Below the pieces are notes generated by a model. It did no database searches, had not been told where the DNA came from, and saw nothing but the letters and a program-made list of their open reading frames with translations. 64,000 nt of DNA, from NCBI RefSeq assembly GCF_002368415.1, contig NZ_AP018290.1:9353717-9417716 (forward strand), read 5' to 3'. Below, piece by piece: positions 44,776-53,130 of the stretch. Both the position numbers and the translations under genes were made by a program. Position 1 is the first letter of the stretch. Each line of letters starts with the position of its first letter. The stretch comes from Calothrix sp. NIES-4105. Lineage in GTDB: Bacteria > Cyanobacteriota > Cyanobacteriia > Cyanobacteriales > Nostocaceae.

Positions 44776-45184
44776 TTACCAAATAATTGTTACTAGTCCT
44801 GATGCTGTGATATTTTGGTCGCAGCTTAACAAAGCGACTTTTTCGCCTTGTTGCTCTAAAACCATTGCAGTCGCAACAATCTGTCGGTCGTGCATTTCAC
44901 CTATAGCAACCAAGTTGATAGTTTTTTGTATTACATTTGTATCTATTTGTATCTAATGGATATACTACTGCACGACTATCCAAGTTCACTGACTCAAGTA
45001 TTGCTGTAGCTTCCGAGATAGATGTTCGCCCACGTTCAACAATCCATACTGCTTCAGCCAAAGCCGTGGCAGGTATTACCAATTGATTATCAGGCGCCGA
45101 AAGTATTGCTTTGGCTTTACTACCTAAGCGAGGATTACCTTCTCAAAACCAAATTAAAGCATGGGTATCGACAACGTACTTCAT
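44776..45184 (-). pseudogene. PIN-domain toxin broken by a stop and a frameshift
   Basis: From ATG 45184 it reads MKYVVDTHALIWF, then an in-frame TGA (expected Trp, TGG), then EGNPRLGSKAKAILSA and VIPATALAEAVWIVERGRTS. After AVVYPLDTN the frame shifts by one base and continues as VIQKTINLVAIGEMHDRQIV to the stop at 44776-44778. Acid residues D6 and the later E/D of a PIN nuclease remain visible. Two independent lesions make a sequencing error unlikely. The antitoxin gene directly upstream is intact. Confidence 0.85.
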
Positions 45185-45195
45185 GTTATCTGAGC

Positions 45196-45426
45196 TTAGT
45201 CTAATTCATCATCGACATCGCCACGGAACTCTGCTATTTTAAAATCTTCCTCGGTTGATTGTTTATTTGAAGTAGATAACATACCAAAGTACATGTTTTG
45301 CGAAGTAACTTTGACAGGTTGAACCTCCAAAAACGTAACAATTACAGCACTTTCTGATATATCACATGGTACTTCGGATAGCTCAATAGCACCTTCCTTA
45401 TAAATTCTTTCAACAGACTTTAACAT
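45196..45426 (-). CDS. Antitoxin-like partner of the dead PIN toxin
   Basis: 76 residues, beginning MLKSVERIYKEGAIELSEVP and ending with an acidic stretch (FRGDVDDELD). This is a short VapB-like family seen before PIN toxins in cyanobacteria. The stop is 11 bp from the toxin ATG. The ORF has no lesion, in contrast to the toxin. Confidence 0.75.
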   Translation of the reverse strand: MLKSVERIYKEGAIELSEVPCDISESAVIVTFLEVQPVKVTSQNMYFGMLSTSNKQSTEEDFKIAEFRGDVDDELD

Positions 45427-46017
45427 AAATTTTAACCCTACTCTTTAGTTGATATTTTAACTTATATGATATCGTGCCACATCTAATTCAAGGGTTAGGG
45501 TTATCATGAGCGTAAAAATATTTAAAATTGAATAAATATTATAAAATTACGGTTTAGCAAAGTTTATGGAAGCAGAACATAGCAAGCGTCTTTCGTTCAT
45601 AAGAAGCTTTAAAATATTACCAATCTTTGAAACTTTATAGAATTTTTATCTAATCAAATGTAAAATAGTATTAAGTCAATATATAACTTTAAATAATTTC
45701 TGCTATTTTAAAATTATTAAATTCAATTTCCGTTTTAGATATGCATTTAAGATTTAATAGTCAAGGTAATATACCACACAAGATGTTTGCACAAGTTAAG
45801 AACAATCAAATTCGTATTTCAACGTGAGTTCGATGACGCGCGCTTCTCCAAACCCATCGATTTTGCTGAATTCAAGGCAATTAATTGTATAAATCATTAC
45901 GTGGTTTGATCGAAAGCTTCAAATCCAAGCTTGAGAAGATTGGCGCCTGCTCTAGTAATTTGAACGGCAATTCCCAACAATATTATCTGCTTCTACTATC
46001 TCATCACTATTTAGATT
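45427..46017. other. Decay zone with relics
   Basis: 590 bp without an intact gene. It contains a degenerate copy of the relBE locus (45551-45737, separate entry). On the minus strand at 45897-45962 a protein-like tail reads QITRAGANLLKLGFEAFDQTT before a stop but has no start. The remainder shows nothing recognisable. Confidence 0.5.
45551..45737 (+). pseudogene. Decayed, internally deleted copy of the 46693-47161 relBE locus
   Basis: 45551-45626 aligns with 46801-46878 (antitoxin 3' part: ggttta.caaa.tttatggaagcag pattern). It then jumps to sequence matching 47144-47242 (toxin end TATAGAATTTTT and its 3' flank AAATGT.AAA.AGTATTAAG). About 265 bp of toxin is missing at the junction. No frame is open. 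Confidence 0.75.
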
Positions 46018-46452
46018 ATGAAACTTGACAAATTGCAAGAACTCAAACAAAAGCTGACTAATGAAACAGACTTTTCTAAAATCTGGTTGTTTTACATGGA
46101 TCATTTTGCAGATCATCCAGAATTTATTGAAGTTGGTGGACGTGCCTACAATGAACATCTAGATACAGTTGTCCGCCAAACTTGTCAGGAAATGTTTGGC
46201 AAGAAAATAAAAATTAATCACGACCTTACAATCTATATTCCAGAGCATAAATTCTTTCATGGGCCGTTCCAAGTAGGAGGACGTATTGGCGGTTTTATTT
46301 ATTTTGAAGATATAAAAGTTGGACTAATTGCTGTATCGGCTGATTATCCCCCTACCGATGCAGTTAAGTATTCACGTTTTACCGAACTACCTATTAACAA
46401 AATACCTAAACGGGGATTTAGTAAGGGTTTTAGTAAGCAAGACCTCAATTAA
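46018..46452 (+). CDS. Conserved hypothetical protein, 144 aa
   Basis: 144 residues, soluble alpha/beta, with FYMDHFADHPEFIEVGGRA, FHGPFQVGGRIGGFIYFEDIKVGLIAVS and a basic C terminus (PKRGFSKGFSKQDLN). It resembles a family of cyanobacterial proteins of unknown function. ATG 46018. It stands between the decayed and intact relBE loci and is not obviously part of either. Confidence 0.7.
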   Translation: MKLDKLQELKQKLTNETDFSKIWLFYMDHFADHPEFIEVGGRAYNEHLDTVVRQTCQEMFGKKIKINHDLTIYIPEHKFFHGPFQVGGRIGGFIYFEDIKVGLIAVSADYPPTDAVKYSRFTELPINKIPKRGFSKGFSKQDLN

Positions 46453-46692
46453 AACTCACAACTCGCGGCGCTTGTATGGAGGACGGGGAAAAACTTTTTC
46501 CCTATCCTTTGAAGTTATTATCACTAATCGCGCAAATTAATACTGATACCGCACACCGTTACGCGCCCCTGGCCTGGTCTTGGGTAAGTACTATTTCACT
46601 AAGAGTGTTAATCTGGTTACAAGGTAATATTTAAGCGTTAAAATAGTATTAGGCTAAGAAGAAAACCTAAAAGGCTTGTTTAAGGTATAAAA

Positions 46693-46902
46693 ATGCTAGA
46701 AATTACTAAAAATTTTGTTACAGATGAAAACCAGCAACCAATTGCTGTACAAATTCCTATCGCTGAGTTTGAAAAAATTGAAGAAATCTTAGAAAACTAT
46801 GGTTTGATAAAACTTATGGAAGCAGATGATGATGAACGTCTTTCAAAAGAAGAGGCTTTAAAATATTACCAATCTTTGAAAAAAAAGCATGTGGAAAGTT
46901 GA
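46693..46902 (+). CDS. RelB/Phd-like antitoxin
   Basis: 69 residues: a DNA-binding N-terminal part (TKNFVTDENQQPIAVQIPIAEFEKIEEIL) and an acidic helical tail (MEADDDERLSKEEALKYYQSL) that wraps the toxin. It overlaps the RelE-type gene by 14 bp, standard for relBE operons. A fragment of the same gene survives at 45551-45626. Confidence 0.82.
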   Translation: MLEITKNFVTDENQQPIAVQIPIAEFEKIEEILENYGLIKLMEADDDERLSKEEALKYYQSLKKKHVES

Positions 46903-47161
46903 GTATACAAAAAGATTTCTGAAAGACCTAGCAGATTTACCAGAAGATATTCAAGCTAAAATCGAGCCAATTGTTTTTCAAGAACTTGAGTCCGAAAATC
47001 CTTTTAATATAGGATATCTAGAAAAAATGAAGGGATATGACGATAAATACAAAATTCGTGTGGGTAATCACAGAATAGGTATTAGTATTAACAAGGATGT
47101 ACAGACGTTAATTTGTCAAAGAGTTGCACACCGCAAAGACATCTATAGAATTTTTCCCTAA
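46889..47161 (+). CDS. RelE/ParE-family toxin
   Basis: 90 residues with the RelE/ParE fold: YTKRFLKDLADLPEDIQ, a helix, then KMKGYDDKYKIRVGNHRIGI and RVAHRKDIYRIFP. It is probably an mRNA interferase or gyrase poison held in check by the upstream antitoxin. Intact, 14-bp overlap with its partner. Confidence 0.85.
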   Translation: MWKVEYTKRFLKDLADLPEDIQAKIEPIVFQELESENPFNIGYLEKMKGYDDKYKIRVGNHRIGISINKDVQTLICQRVAHRKDIYRIFP

Positions 47162-47260
47162 TAAAATGTGAAACAGTATTAAGTTAAGATACAAATTTAG
47201 AGAGTTTTTGTTATTTTTAAATTATTTAATTCGAGTTTCGTTAAGGCCATTAGCAACAAT

Positions 47261-47653
47261 TTATTGAGGTTTTTTAACTTCACAACTTGTTAAGCCCTTT
47301 GCACGCTTCACAAATTTATCATCAAATGTATAAAATTGAGGATAATTCTGGCTTTGTGCTAAGTGAAAAGCGTCTGCAAAATCTAAGCCTAGTTCATGCC
47401 ATTGCAGTGCTTGAATAACTAAATTCGGATTTATAAGGTTAACAGTTAGTAAACCAAAGAATTTTCTTAATGCAGAACAAATTTCGAGTGGTTTAAATTT
47501 GTACGCAAATCTTAATACCCATTCTGTTTCAAGAATAACAGTATCTGGTATAAAAACATTATTATTCTGGATAATTTCTAGACTTTTTTGGTATTGTACT
47601 TCATCATCCTGAGTCAACAGCCGTACAATCACATTAGTATCAACTGCAATCAT
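47261..47653 (-). CDS. PIN-domain toxin (VapC-like)
   Basis: 130 residues with the PIN acidic set: D5 (AVDTNVIVRLL), E near 42 (VILETEWVL), and D near 93-96 (GLDFADAFHLA), then YTFDDKFVKRA. All key acids appear intact, so an active RNase is expected. Its ATG overlaps the antitoxin stop by 4 bp. Confidence 0.88.
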   Translation of the reverse strand: MIAVDTNVIVRLLTQDDEVQYQKSLEIIQNNNVFIPDTVILETEWVLRFAYKFKPLEICSALRKFFGLLTVNLINPNLVIQALQWHELGLDFADAFHLAQSQNYPQFYTFDDKFVKRAKGLTSCEVKKPQ

Positions 47654-47904
47654 TTTAATGAATCCTCTACACCTAGGCGAATCGCATCTTCCATGTCCTC
47701 AAGAGTTTTTGGTATACCTTCATACTTCAAACATCCTGCAACATCTTCTATAGAAGTTTTGGCAAAAGGGTTTTTTGGTTTAAGAAGTATTCCATCGCCT
47801 GTATTTATTGCTACTAGTTCCTGTCCTACTTCCCAACCAATAGCTCTTATTAATGATTCGGAAATTGTTACCTGCCCTTCGTCTAAAACCTTTGCTATGT
47901 CCAT
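47650..47904 (-). CDS. AbrB/SpoVT-type antitoxin (VapB-like)
   Basis: 84 residues from ATG 47904 (upstream in-frame starts are weak). N-terminal swapped-hairpin AbrB domain, MDIAKVLDEGQVTISESLI through GDGILLKPK, then a toxin-binding tail (PFAKTSIEDVAGCLKYEG). Same strand and overlapping with the PIN toxin. Expected to autoregulate the operon. Confidence 0.85.
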   Translation of the reverse strand: MDIAKVLDEGQVTISESLIRAIGWEVGQELVAINTGDGILLKPKNPFAKTSIEDVAGCLKYEGIPKTLEDMEDAIRLGVEDSLK

Positions 47905-48093
47905 ATATCTGGCGAATAAACTCTTAGTATGTATACTTATACGATTATAGCTTGAGTTAATTAATTTTTTCAGTATGAGCAAGTAAATATTAATGAGGTT
48001 AAGACAATTATTGTTAACATGTCTTCACAAACACTATGAAGTAATTAGTTATTATACTTCAGATATATTAAGGAGTTGAGGTTGAAAATTCAA

Positions 48094-48354
48094 CTACAAT
48101 AAGAGACGCAAGTTCCCTTGATTTAAACGTTTAGCAAGATATTCATCCATAGTCGCATATTCTCCAACTGCATACTCAGCGCGAACTGCTTGAATTTCTG
48201 CCTGTGTTTCTACATCGTCTTCGTACAGTGCTTCAGCTTCAAAAATTTGTTGCTCAATTATCTCTTGAAGTTGGCGTTTTTCTTCTAAATTAAGGGAAGA
48301 TATTACTTCTGCCAAAGCTTCTAATGAGAGTTGTAGTTTAACAATAGCTGTCAT
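48094..48354 (-). CDS. Small antitoxin-like helical protein, 86 aa
   Basis: 86 residues from ATG 48354, with LEALAEVISSLNLEEKRQLQEII and an acidic tail (YEDDVETQAEIQAVRAEYAVG). This resembles cyanobacterial antitoxins paired with RelE- or PIN-type toxins. No toxin lies downstream at 47983-48093, so it is an orphan. Upstream starts to 48429 look spurious. Confidence 0.6.
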   Translation of the reverse strand: MTAIVKLQLSLEALAEVISSLNLEEKRQLQEIIEQQIFEAEALYEDDVETQAEIQAVRAEYAVGEYATMDEYLAKRLNQGNLRLLL

Positions 48355-48465
48355 TTTTCCCAATAAATCTTGTAGTTTTAGGACTATTCTAGCGTTTCTA
48401 TACTTCAGATGGTCAGCAAGAAACAACACATGATTATTTTACTCCCGTGCTGCGCGATTCAATCC

Positions 48466-48500
48466 ACACAATATCAGGCGCCGTAATCCAAAATAAATAA
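48466..48500 (+). repeat. Direct repeat ACAATATCAGGCGCCGTAA, copy 1
   Basis: 35 bp nearly identical to 48656-48692, each centred on a GGCGCC site. Confidence 0.75.
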
Positions 48501-48602
48501 ACTGTCTGTTACGTGCGCTCACGATATTTAAAACGTTGGGAACCGAGGCGCCGTAACCCAACCTACAACTGTAGCGGTTTCTATTCAAATAAGTATACAA
48601 AG

Positions 48603-48629
48603 GCGGGCAAGGATGCCCGCTCCACAAGA
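48603..48629 (-). repeat. CTTGTGG...GGGCATCCTTGCCC repeat, copy 3 (inverse)
   Basis: Reads GCGGGCAAGGATGCCCGC followed by TCCACAAGA on the plus strand, the complement of copies 1 and 2. Confidence 0.65.
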
Positions 48630-48655
48630 AGTTCCAATGCTAGGCGGTTTGCATA

Positions 48656-48692
48656 ACACACAATATCAGGCGCCGTAATCCAAAACAAATAA
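48656..48692 (+). repeat. Direct repeat, copy 2
   Basis: Second copy of the 48466-48500 unit, 190 bp downstream, followed by the CATCCGTTG tract. Confidence 0.75.
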
Positions 48693-48695
48693 CCC

Positions 48696-48721
48696 ATCCG
48701 TTACATCCGTTGCATCCGTTG
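48696..48721 (+). repeat. Tandem CATCCGTTG tract
   Basis: CATCCGTTA, CATCCGTTG, CATCCGTTG in a row. A matching tract occurs at 58115-58140 behind another gene. Confidence 0.7.
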
Positions 48722-48869
48722 CCAGCTATGCTACAATTATGCTACAATAATTCAAAATCCAAGCAGTACAATCATATGGACATTATTCCCATTACAATAT
48801 CATCCACTCCCCACTTTTCCAACGATAATAGTGAAAATCTGACCCTATATTCAACAACCAATCAGTACA

Positions 48870-51737
48870 GTGACAGAAGCAAAAAGTTACAAAGACACAG
48901 TTAATCTGCCGCAAACGAAATTTGACATGCGCGCGAATGCGGTAAAGCGTGAGCCAGAAATCCAGAAGTTTTGGGAAGACAACAACATATACGGGCGCCT
49001 CTCAGAAGAGAACCCAGGTGAATTATTTATACTGCATGATGGACCACCCTACGCAAATGGTTCGCTGCATGTAGGTCATGCTTTAAATAAGATTCTTAAA
49101 GATATCATCAATCGCTATCAGCTTTTGCAAGGTCGTAAAGTTCGTTATGTACCGGGTTGGGACTGCCACGGTTTACCTATCGAACTTAAGGTTCTGCAAA
49201 ATATGAAACAAGCAGAACGGCAAGATTTAACGCCTTTGAAGCTAAGACAAAAAGCGAAAGAGTTTGCATTACAAGCTGTTAATGAGCAACGTAAAGGCTT
49301 TAAACGCTACGGTGTTTGGGGTGATTGGGAACACCCGTATTTAACAATGGCGCCTGAATACGAAGCTGCACAAATCGGTGTGTTTGGGCAGATGGTGTTA
49401 AAGGGTTATATATATAGAGGACTAAAGCCTGTAAACTGGAGTCCTAGTTCGAGGACTGCTTTGGCTGAAGCTGAATTAGAGTATCCAGAAGGACATACTT
49501 CACGCTCTTTGTATGCAGCATTCCCGATGACGAGTTTATCGGATAGTGTGAAGGATAAGTTAGGTGAGTATTTGCCTGATTTAGGTGTTGCTATCTGGAC
49601 GACAACACCTTGGACTATCCCTGCAAACTTGGCTGTTGCTGTAAACCCTGATTTAGATTATGCAGTAGTTGAGGCGCCAGTTGAAGGTGTCAATTTTAAA
49701 TATATAATCGTTGCGAATGATTTAGCGGCACGGTTATCTGAGACTTTCAGCACCCAATTAACAGTAAAAACTACAGTTAAAGGCAAAGAATTAGAACATT
49801 CTACTTACAAGCATCCTTTATATGACCGTGAGAGTCCGGTAATAATAGGGGGAGATTATATCACTACTGAGTCTGGTACAGGATTAGTACATACGGCGCC
49901 TGGTCATGGTCAAGAAGACTATATAGTTGGGCAACGTTACGGTTTACCTATCTTGGCGCCAGTTGATGATGGTGGTAATTTTACTGCTGAAGCTGGACAG
50001 TTTGCTGGGTTGAATGTGCTGGGTGATGGCAACCAAGCGGTTATCGATGCTTTAACGCAAGCAGGTTCTTTATTAAAAGAAGAACCGTATCAACATAAAT
50101 ATCCTTACGACTGGAGAACCAAAAAACCAACAATATTCCGTGCAACCGAACAGTGGTTTGCATCGGTAGAAGGATTCCGTGACGAAGCACTCAAAGCTAT
50201 CTCAGAAGTACGCTGGATACCTGCACAAGGTGAAAATCGTATCACACCAATGGTAGCCGACCGTTCGGACTGGTGTATATCACGTCAGCGGAATTGGGGT
50301 GTACCTATCCCTGTATTCTACGATGAAGAAACCAACGAACCTTTATTGAACGAAGAAACTATCAACTACGTTCAAAAAATCATCGCAGAAAAAGGTTCAG
50401 ATGTATGGTGGGAGTTGTCGGTAGAAGAATTATTACCTGAAAAATACCGTAACAACGGGCGCCACTATCGTAAAGGAACCGATACGATGGATGTATGGTT
50501 TGACTCTGGTTCATCGTGGGCAGCAGTTGCAGAACAGCGGGGTGAGTTACATTATCCTGTAGAGATGTATTTAGAAGGTTCCGACCAACACCGAGGATGG
50601 TTCCAGTCAAGTTTGCTAACTAGCGTTGCTGTAAATGACCGGGCGCCATATAAAATAGTGTTAACTCACGGATTTACTCTTGATGAAAAAGGTTTCAAGA
50701 TGAGTAAATCGCTCGGTAACGTGCTTGACCCGAATGTTGTAATCGAAGGTGGAAAAAATCAGAAAGAAGAACCACCATATGGCGCCGATGTTTTAAGATT
50801 ATGGGCATCATCGGTTGATTACACATCTGACCAGCGTATCGGTAAAAATATCATCAAGCAATTAGGAGATATACGCGGAAAAATCCGTAACACCGCGCGC
50901 GTATTATTAGGCAACTTGCATGACTTTGACCCAGAAAAACATCTAGTACCCCTAGAACAACTACCTGCAGTTGACCGTTACATGTTGCACCGGATGACGG
51001 AAGTATTCAAAGAAGTAACAGATGCATTTGATACTTTCCAATTTTTCCGCTTCTTCCAAACAGTGCAAAACTTCTGCGTTGTTGATTTATCCAACTTCTA
51101 TATAGATATCGCCAAAGATAGACTATATATCAGCACACCCGATGGATTTAGGCGCCGTAGCTGTCAAACAGTGTTGTACTATGCATTAGATAACCTAACG
51201 CGCGCGATAGCACCTGTATTATGTCACCTTGCCGAAGACATCTGGCAATTTCTCCCCTACAAAACACCATATAAATCAGTATTTGAAGCTGGTTGGGTAA
51301 AGTTAGATAGTAAATGGGAAAACCCAGAACTAGCAACCTTTTGGGAAAAAATGCGCGATATCCGCAATGATGTAAATAAAGTACTGGAACAAGCGCGCGT
51401 AGATAAACAAATAGGTTCTTCTCTGGAAGCAAAGGTATTACTTTACGTAGCAGATGAAAAACTACGTTCAGCAGTAAAAACACTGGAAATAGATACCAAT
51501 GGCATAGACGAACTAAGATATTTGTTTATCACCTCGCAAGCAACAGTGTTAGACTCAGCACAACAAATAGAAGGGTTAAAATATAACTTGATATCTGACA
51601 ACTGGAGTATTGGAGTAGTTAATGCAGAAGGAGAAAAATGTGACCGCTGCTGGAACTACTCAACCCACGTTGGAGAATCAAAAGAAGACCCATTACTATG
51701 CGAACGCTGCGTTAGCGCATTAGCCGGCGAATTTTAA
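48870..51737 (+). CDS. ileS: Isoleucyl-tRNA synthetase
   Basis: 955 residues, the bacterial IleRS length. Class I signatures HVGH at 67-70 (GPPYANGSLHVGHAL) and KMSKS (GFKMSKSLGNV, near 612). The CP1 editing domain with TTPWTIPANLAVAV and GTGLVHTAPGHGQEDY is complete. A C-terminal zinc finger (CDRCWNYS and CERC) is present. It charges tRNA-Ile and edits Val. GTG start at 48870. Confidence 0.97.
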   Translation: MTEAKSYKDTVNLPQTKFDMRANAVKREPEIQKFWEDNNIYGRLSEENPGELFILHDGPPYANGSLHVGHALNKILKDIINRYQLLQGRKVRYVPGWDCHGLPIELKVLQNMKQAERQDLTPLKLRQKAKEFALQAVNEQRKGFKRYGVWGDWEHPYLTMAPEYEAAQIGVFGQMVLKGYIYRGLKPVNWSPSSRTALAEAELEYPEGHTSRSLYAAFPMTSLSDSVKDKLGEYLPDLGVAIWTTTPWTIPANLAVAVNPDLDYAVVEAPVEGVNFKYIIVANDLAARLSETFSTQLTVKTTVKGKELEHSTYKHPLYDRESPVIIGGDYITTESGTGLVHTAPGHGQEDYIVGQRYGLPILAPVDDGGNFTAEAGQFAGLNVLGDGNQAVIDALTQAGSLLKEEPYQHKYPYDWRTKKPTIFRATEQWFASVEGFRDEALKAISEVRWIPAQGENRITPMVADRSDWCISRQRNWGVPIPVFYDEETNEPLLNEETINYVQKIIAEKGSDVWWELSVEELLPEKYRNNGRHYRKGTDTMDVWFDSGSSWAAVAEQRGELHYPVEMYLEGSDQHRGWFQSSLLTSVAVNDRAPYKIVLTHGFTLDEKGFKMSKSLGNVLDPNVVIEGGKNQKEEPPYGADVLRLWASSVDYTSDQRIGKNIIKQLGDIRGKIRNTARVLLGNLHDFDPEKHLVPLEQLPAVDRYMLHRMTEVFKEVTDAFDTFQFFRFFQTVQNFCVVDLSNFYIDIAKDRLYISTPDGFRRRSCQTVLYYALDNLTRAIAPVLCHLAEDIWQFLPYKTPYKSVFEAGWVKLDSKWENPELATFWEKMRDIRNDVNKVLEQARVDKQIGSSLEAKVLLYVADEKLRSAVKTLEIDTNGIDELRYLFITSQATVLDSAQQIEGLKYNLISDNWSIGVVNAEGEKCDRCWNYSTHVGESKEDPLLCERCVSALAGEF

Positions 51738-51830
51738 TAATGGCTTGTGGCACAGGCCAAGGCGCCTGTGCAGTCACATAAATTATTATTTTTACCACAG
51801 AGACACAGAGGACACAGAGGATAAGTAAAA

Positions 51831-52070
51831 ATGAAAACCGAACAAGAAAGAAAAGAAACAATTGAAGCCATTAACGTGCTGCTGCATCAAGCTTATGACA
51901 GTACCCTGGATGAGATTTACGCACTACTTCAAAAAATCGAAGACGAAGAGGAAGAAGAAGATTTAAAAGCCTATGACAGAGCTAAAAAAGACGCTGAAAT
52001 TAATGGTAGTGTGTCATGGGAAGAAGCTAAAAAAGAACTGAAAACTAAAATTGAAAAGGAAGTTGCGTGA
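51831..52070 (+). CDS. Antitoxin of a RelE-type pair, 79 aa
   Basis: 79 residues, strongly acidic middle (QKIEDEEEEEDLKAYDRAKKD) and a Lys-rich C terminus. It overlaps the toxin start by 4 bp (GTGA). The N-terminal helix (QERKETIEAINVLLHQAY) is the likely dimerisation/DNA-binding part. A CCACAGAGACACAGAG repeat lies just upstream. Confidence 0.78.
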   Translation: MKTEQERKETIEAINVLLHQAYDSTLDEIYALLQKIEDEEEEEDLKAYDRAKKDAEINGSVSWEEAKKELKTKIEKEVA

Positions 52071-52333
52071 GTTATAAAGTTGAAATATTAAAGGGTGCAT
52101 TAAAACAAATAAAAAAATTATCACCAGAACTTCAAGAACGCATACAAGTTAGAATTGATAAATTAGCTACAGAACCCCGTCCGAACGGCGTAAAAAAGCT
52201 GAAAGGTAGAGAAAATGCTTATCGAATTAGAGTAGGTAACTACCGCATTATATACGATATTTTTGACGATATTTTATTGGTGAATGTTGTGGAAATAGAT
52301 CATCGAAGCCAAATTTATAAAAATGAAAGTTGA
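52067..52333 (+). CDS. RelE/ParE-family toxin
   Basis: 88 residues: YKVEILKGALKQIKKLSPEL, then KKLKGRENAYRIRVGNYRII and VEIDHRSQIYK. The conserved RVGxYRxxY core and C-terminal DHR..IY are intact. GTG start. Its stop codon coincides with the point where a minus-strand retropepsin-like gene is cut off, so the pair may have inserted there. Confidence 0.87.
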   Translation: MSYKVEILKGALKQIKKLSPELQERIQVRIDKLATEPRPNGVKKLKGRENAYRIRVGNYRIIYDIFDDILLVNVVEIDHRSQIYKNES

Positions 52334-52387
52334 TAGCTGAACCTCAAAGAACAGTTCGCCGTCCTCGCCGAATGTTCCTGCAATCAT
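52334..52387 (-). pseudogene. 5' stub of a retropepsin-like gene
   Basis: ATG 52387 overlaps the stop of the upstream gene (ATGA). The 18 codons read MIAGTFGEDGELFFEVQL, the usual start of cyanobacterial retropepsin-like proteins that normally continues to a DTG active site. Here the sequence meets the RelE-type stop codon region and becomes unrelated. The active site is absent. Family match is from memory. Confidence 0.65.
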
Positions 52388-52695
52388 ATCCTGCCACACA
52401 TCCCGGTATCGTTGAGCCGAAAGATCATCGGGATTGTGTTTCCCTTGAGAGTTTGGCTGATTTTTTCGGTAAGACCACGCAGGGTCGGGTCAAGAAGATA
52501 GTCTTCCGTATCAGGGTCTATGGCAATAAACCAATTTGGATAGGTTTCTCTCAGGGTAGGACGGAGACGCTCGAACACTGGACGACACCGTTCTTCCAGG
52601 GCTTGTTGAGCTTCCTGCTCACGTTGCAGAACCTCCGGATCGGTTGGGGTTGGTGGCACAATGCGCGTGCGGCGTGGCTGTGATAACGAAGTCAT
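52384..52695 (-). CDS. Conserved cyanobacterial small protein upstream of retropepsin-like genes
   Basis: 103 residues from ATG 52695 (frame extends to 52743). Contains RRTRIVPPTPTDPEVLQ, ERCRPVFERLRPTLRETYPNWF, IAIDPDTEDYLLDPTLRG and the ending RLNDTGMCGRI, the pattern of a family that in cyanobacteria overlaps a retropepsin-like gene. The partner here survives only as an 18-codon stub. Function unknown. An overlapping plus-strand ORF is its shadow. Confidence 0.78.
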   Translation of the reverse strand: MTSLSQPRRTRIVPPTPTDPEVLQREQEAQQALEERCRPVFERLRPTLRETYPNWFIAIDPDTEDYLLDPTLRGLTEKISQTLKGNTIPMIFRLNDTGMCGRI

Positions 52696-53130
52696 GGCAC
52701 TTACCTTAATCAGGGTAATTTCATTATGCCGTTTCCCCGACATCTTGCCTAACTAAAGCCTTGATACTAAATTGACCAATACTGGTATATTTTTGGACAT
52801 CATACAAGCAAATAAAGTATTTTTTATTCTTATCGTTAACAAAATGTACACTAAAAACTCTTTTTGTGACAGTCAATAGATAAAACCCAAGTATTGACCC
52901 TGTTTTGCGCTATACTTATGCTCCATTGACTTATGAATAATCTTATACCAATTTTATGTGAAGCTGCATATTATTTTGACCCCACCCCCGCGAGCCCCCT
53001 CCCCGCAACGGAGAGGGGGAAAGTTTATAAAAATCTTACTCCCCTCCCCCGTAACGGGGAGGGGCTGGGGGAGGGGTTCTTTCTATGCACGTTCATAAAA
53101 AATTGGTATTAGTTTAAAAAAATTATAACC
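52696..53130. other. Spacer holding a MITE-like element
   Basis: Apart from the element at 52943-53112 (separate entry), the AT-rich 52744-52942 part shows nothing recognisable. Confidence 0.5.
52943..53112. mobile_element. MITE-like element with ATACCAATT ends
   Basis: The left end TTATACCAATTTTATG and right end CATAAAAAATTGGTATTA are inverted over 170 bp. Inside, two G/C blocks (CCCCTCCCCG...CGGAGAGG-like and CCCCTCCCCCG...CGGGGAGGGG) form further hairpins related to 7369-7391. No coding capacity. Confidence 0.65.

Larger units (their letters stand above)
48355..48869. other. Repeat-rich spacer upstream of ileS
   Basis: About 500 bp. It contains two 35-bp direct repeats (48466 and 48656), the GGGCATCCTTGCCC element in inverse orientation, and a tandem CATCCGTTG tract (48696-48721). 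No credible ORF. The ileS promoter should lie at its right end; no T-box leader was seen, as expected for a cyanobacterium. Confidence 0.6.

Noticed and set aside
45952-46158. 68-codon minus-strand ORF
   Set aside because: Antisense shadow over the start of the 46018-46452 gene.
52330-52683. 117-codon plus-strand ORF
   Set aside because: It is the shadow of the 52384-52695 minus-strand gene, which has recognisable conserved motifs.
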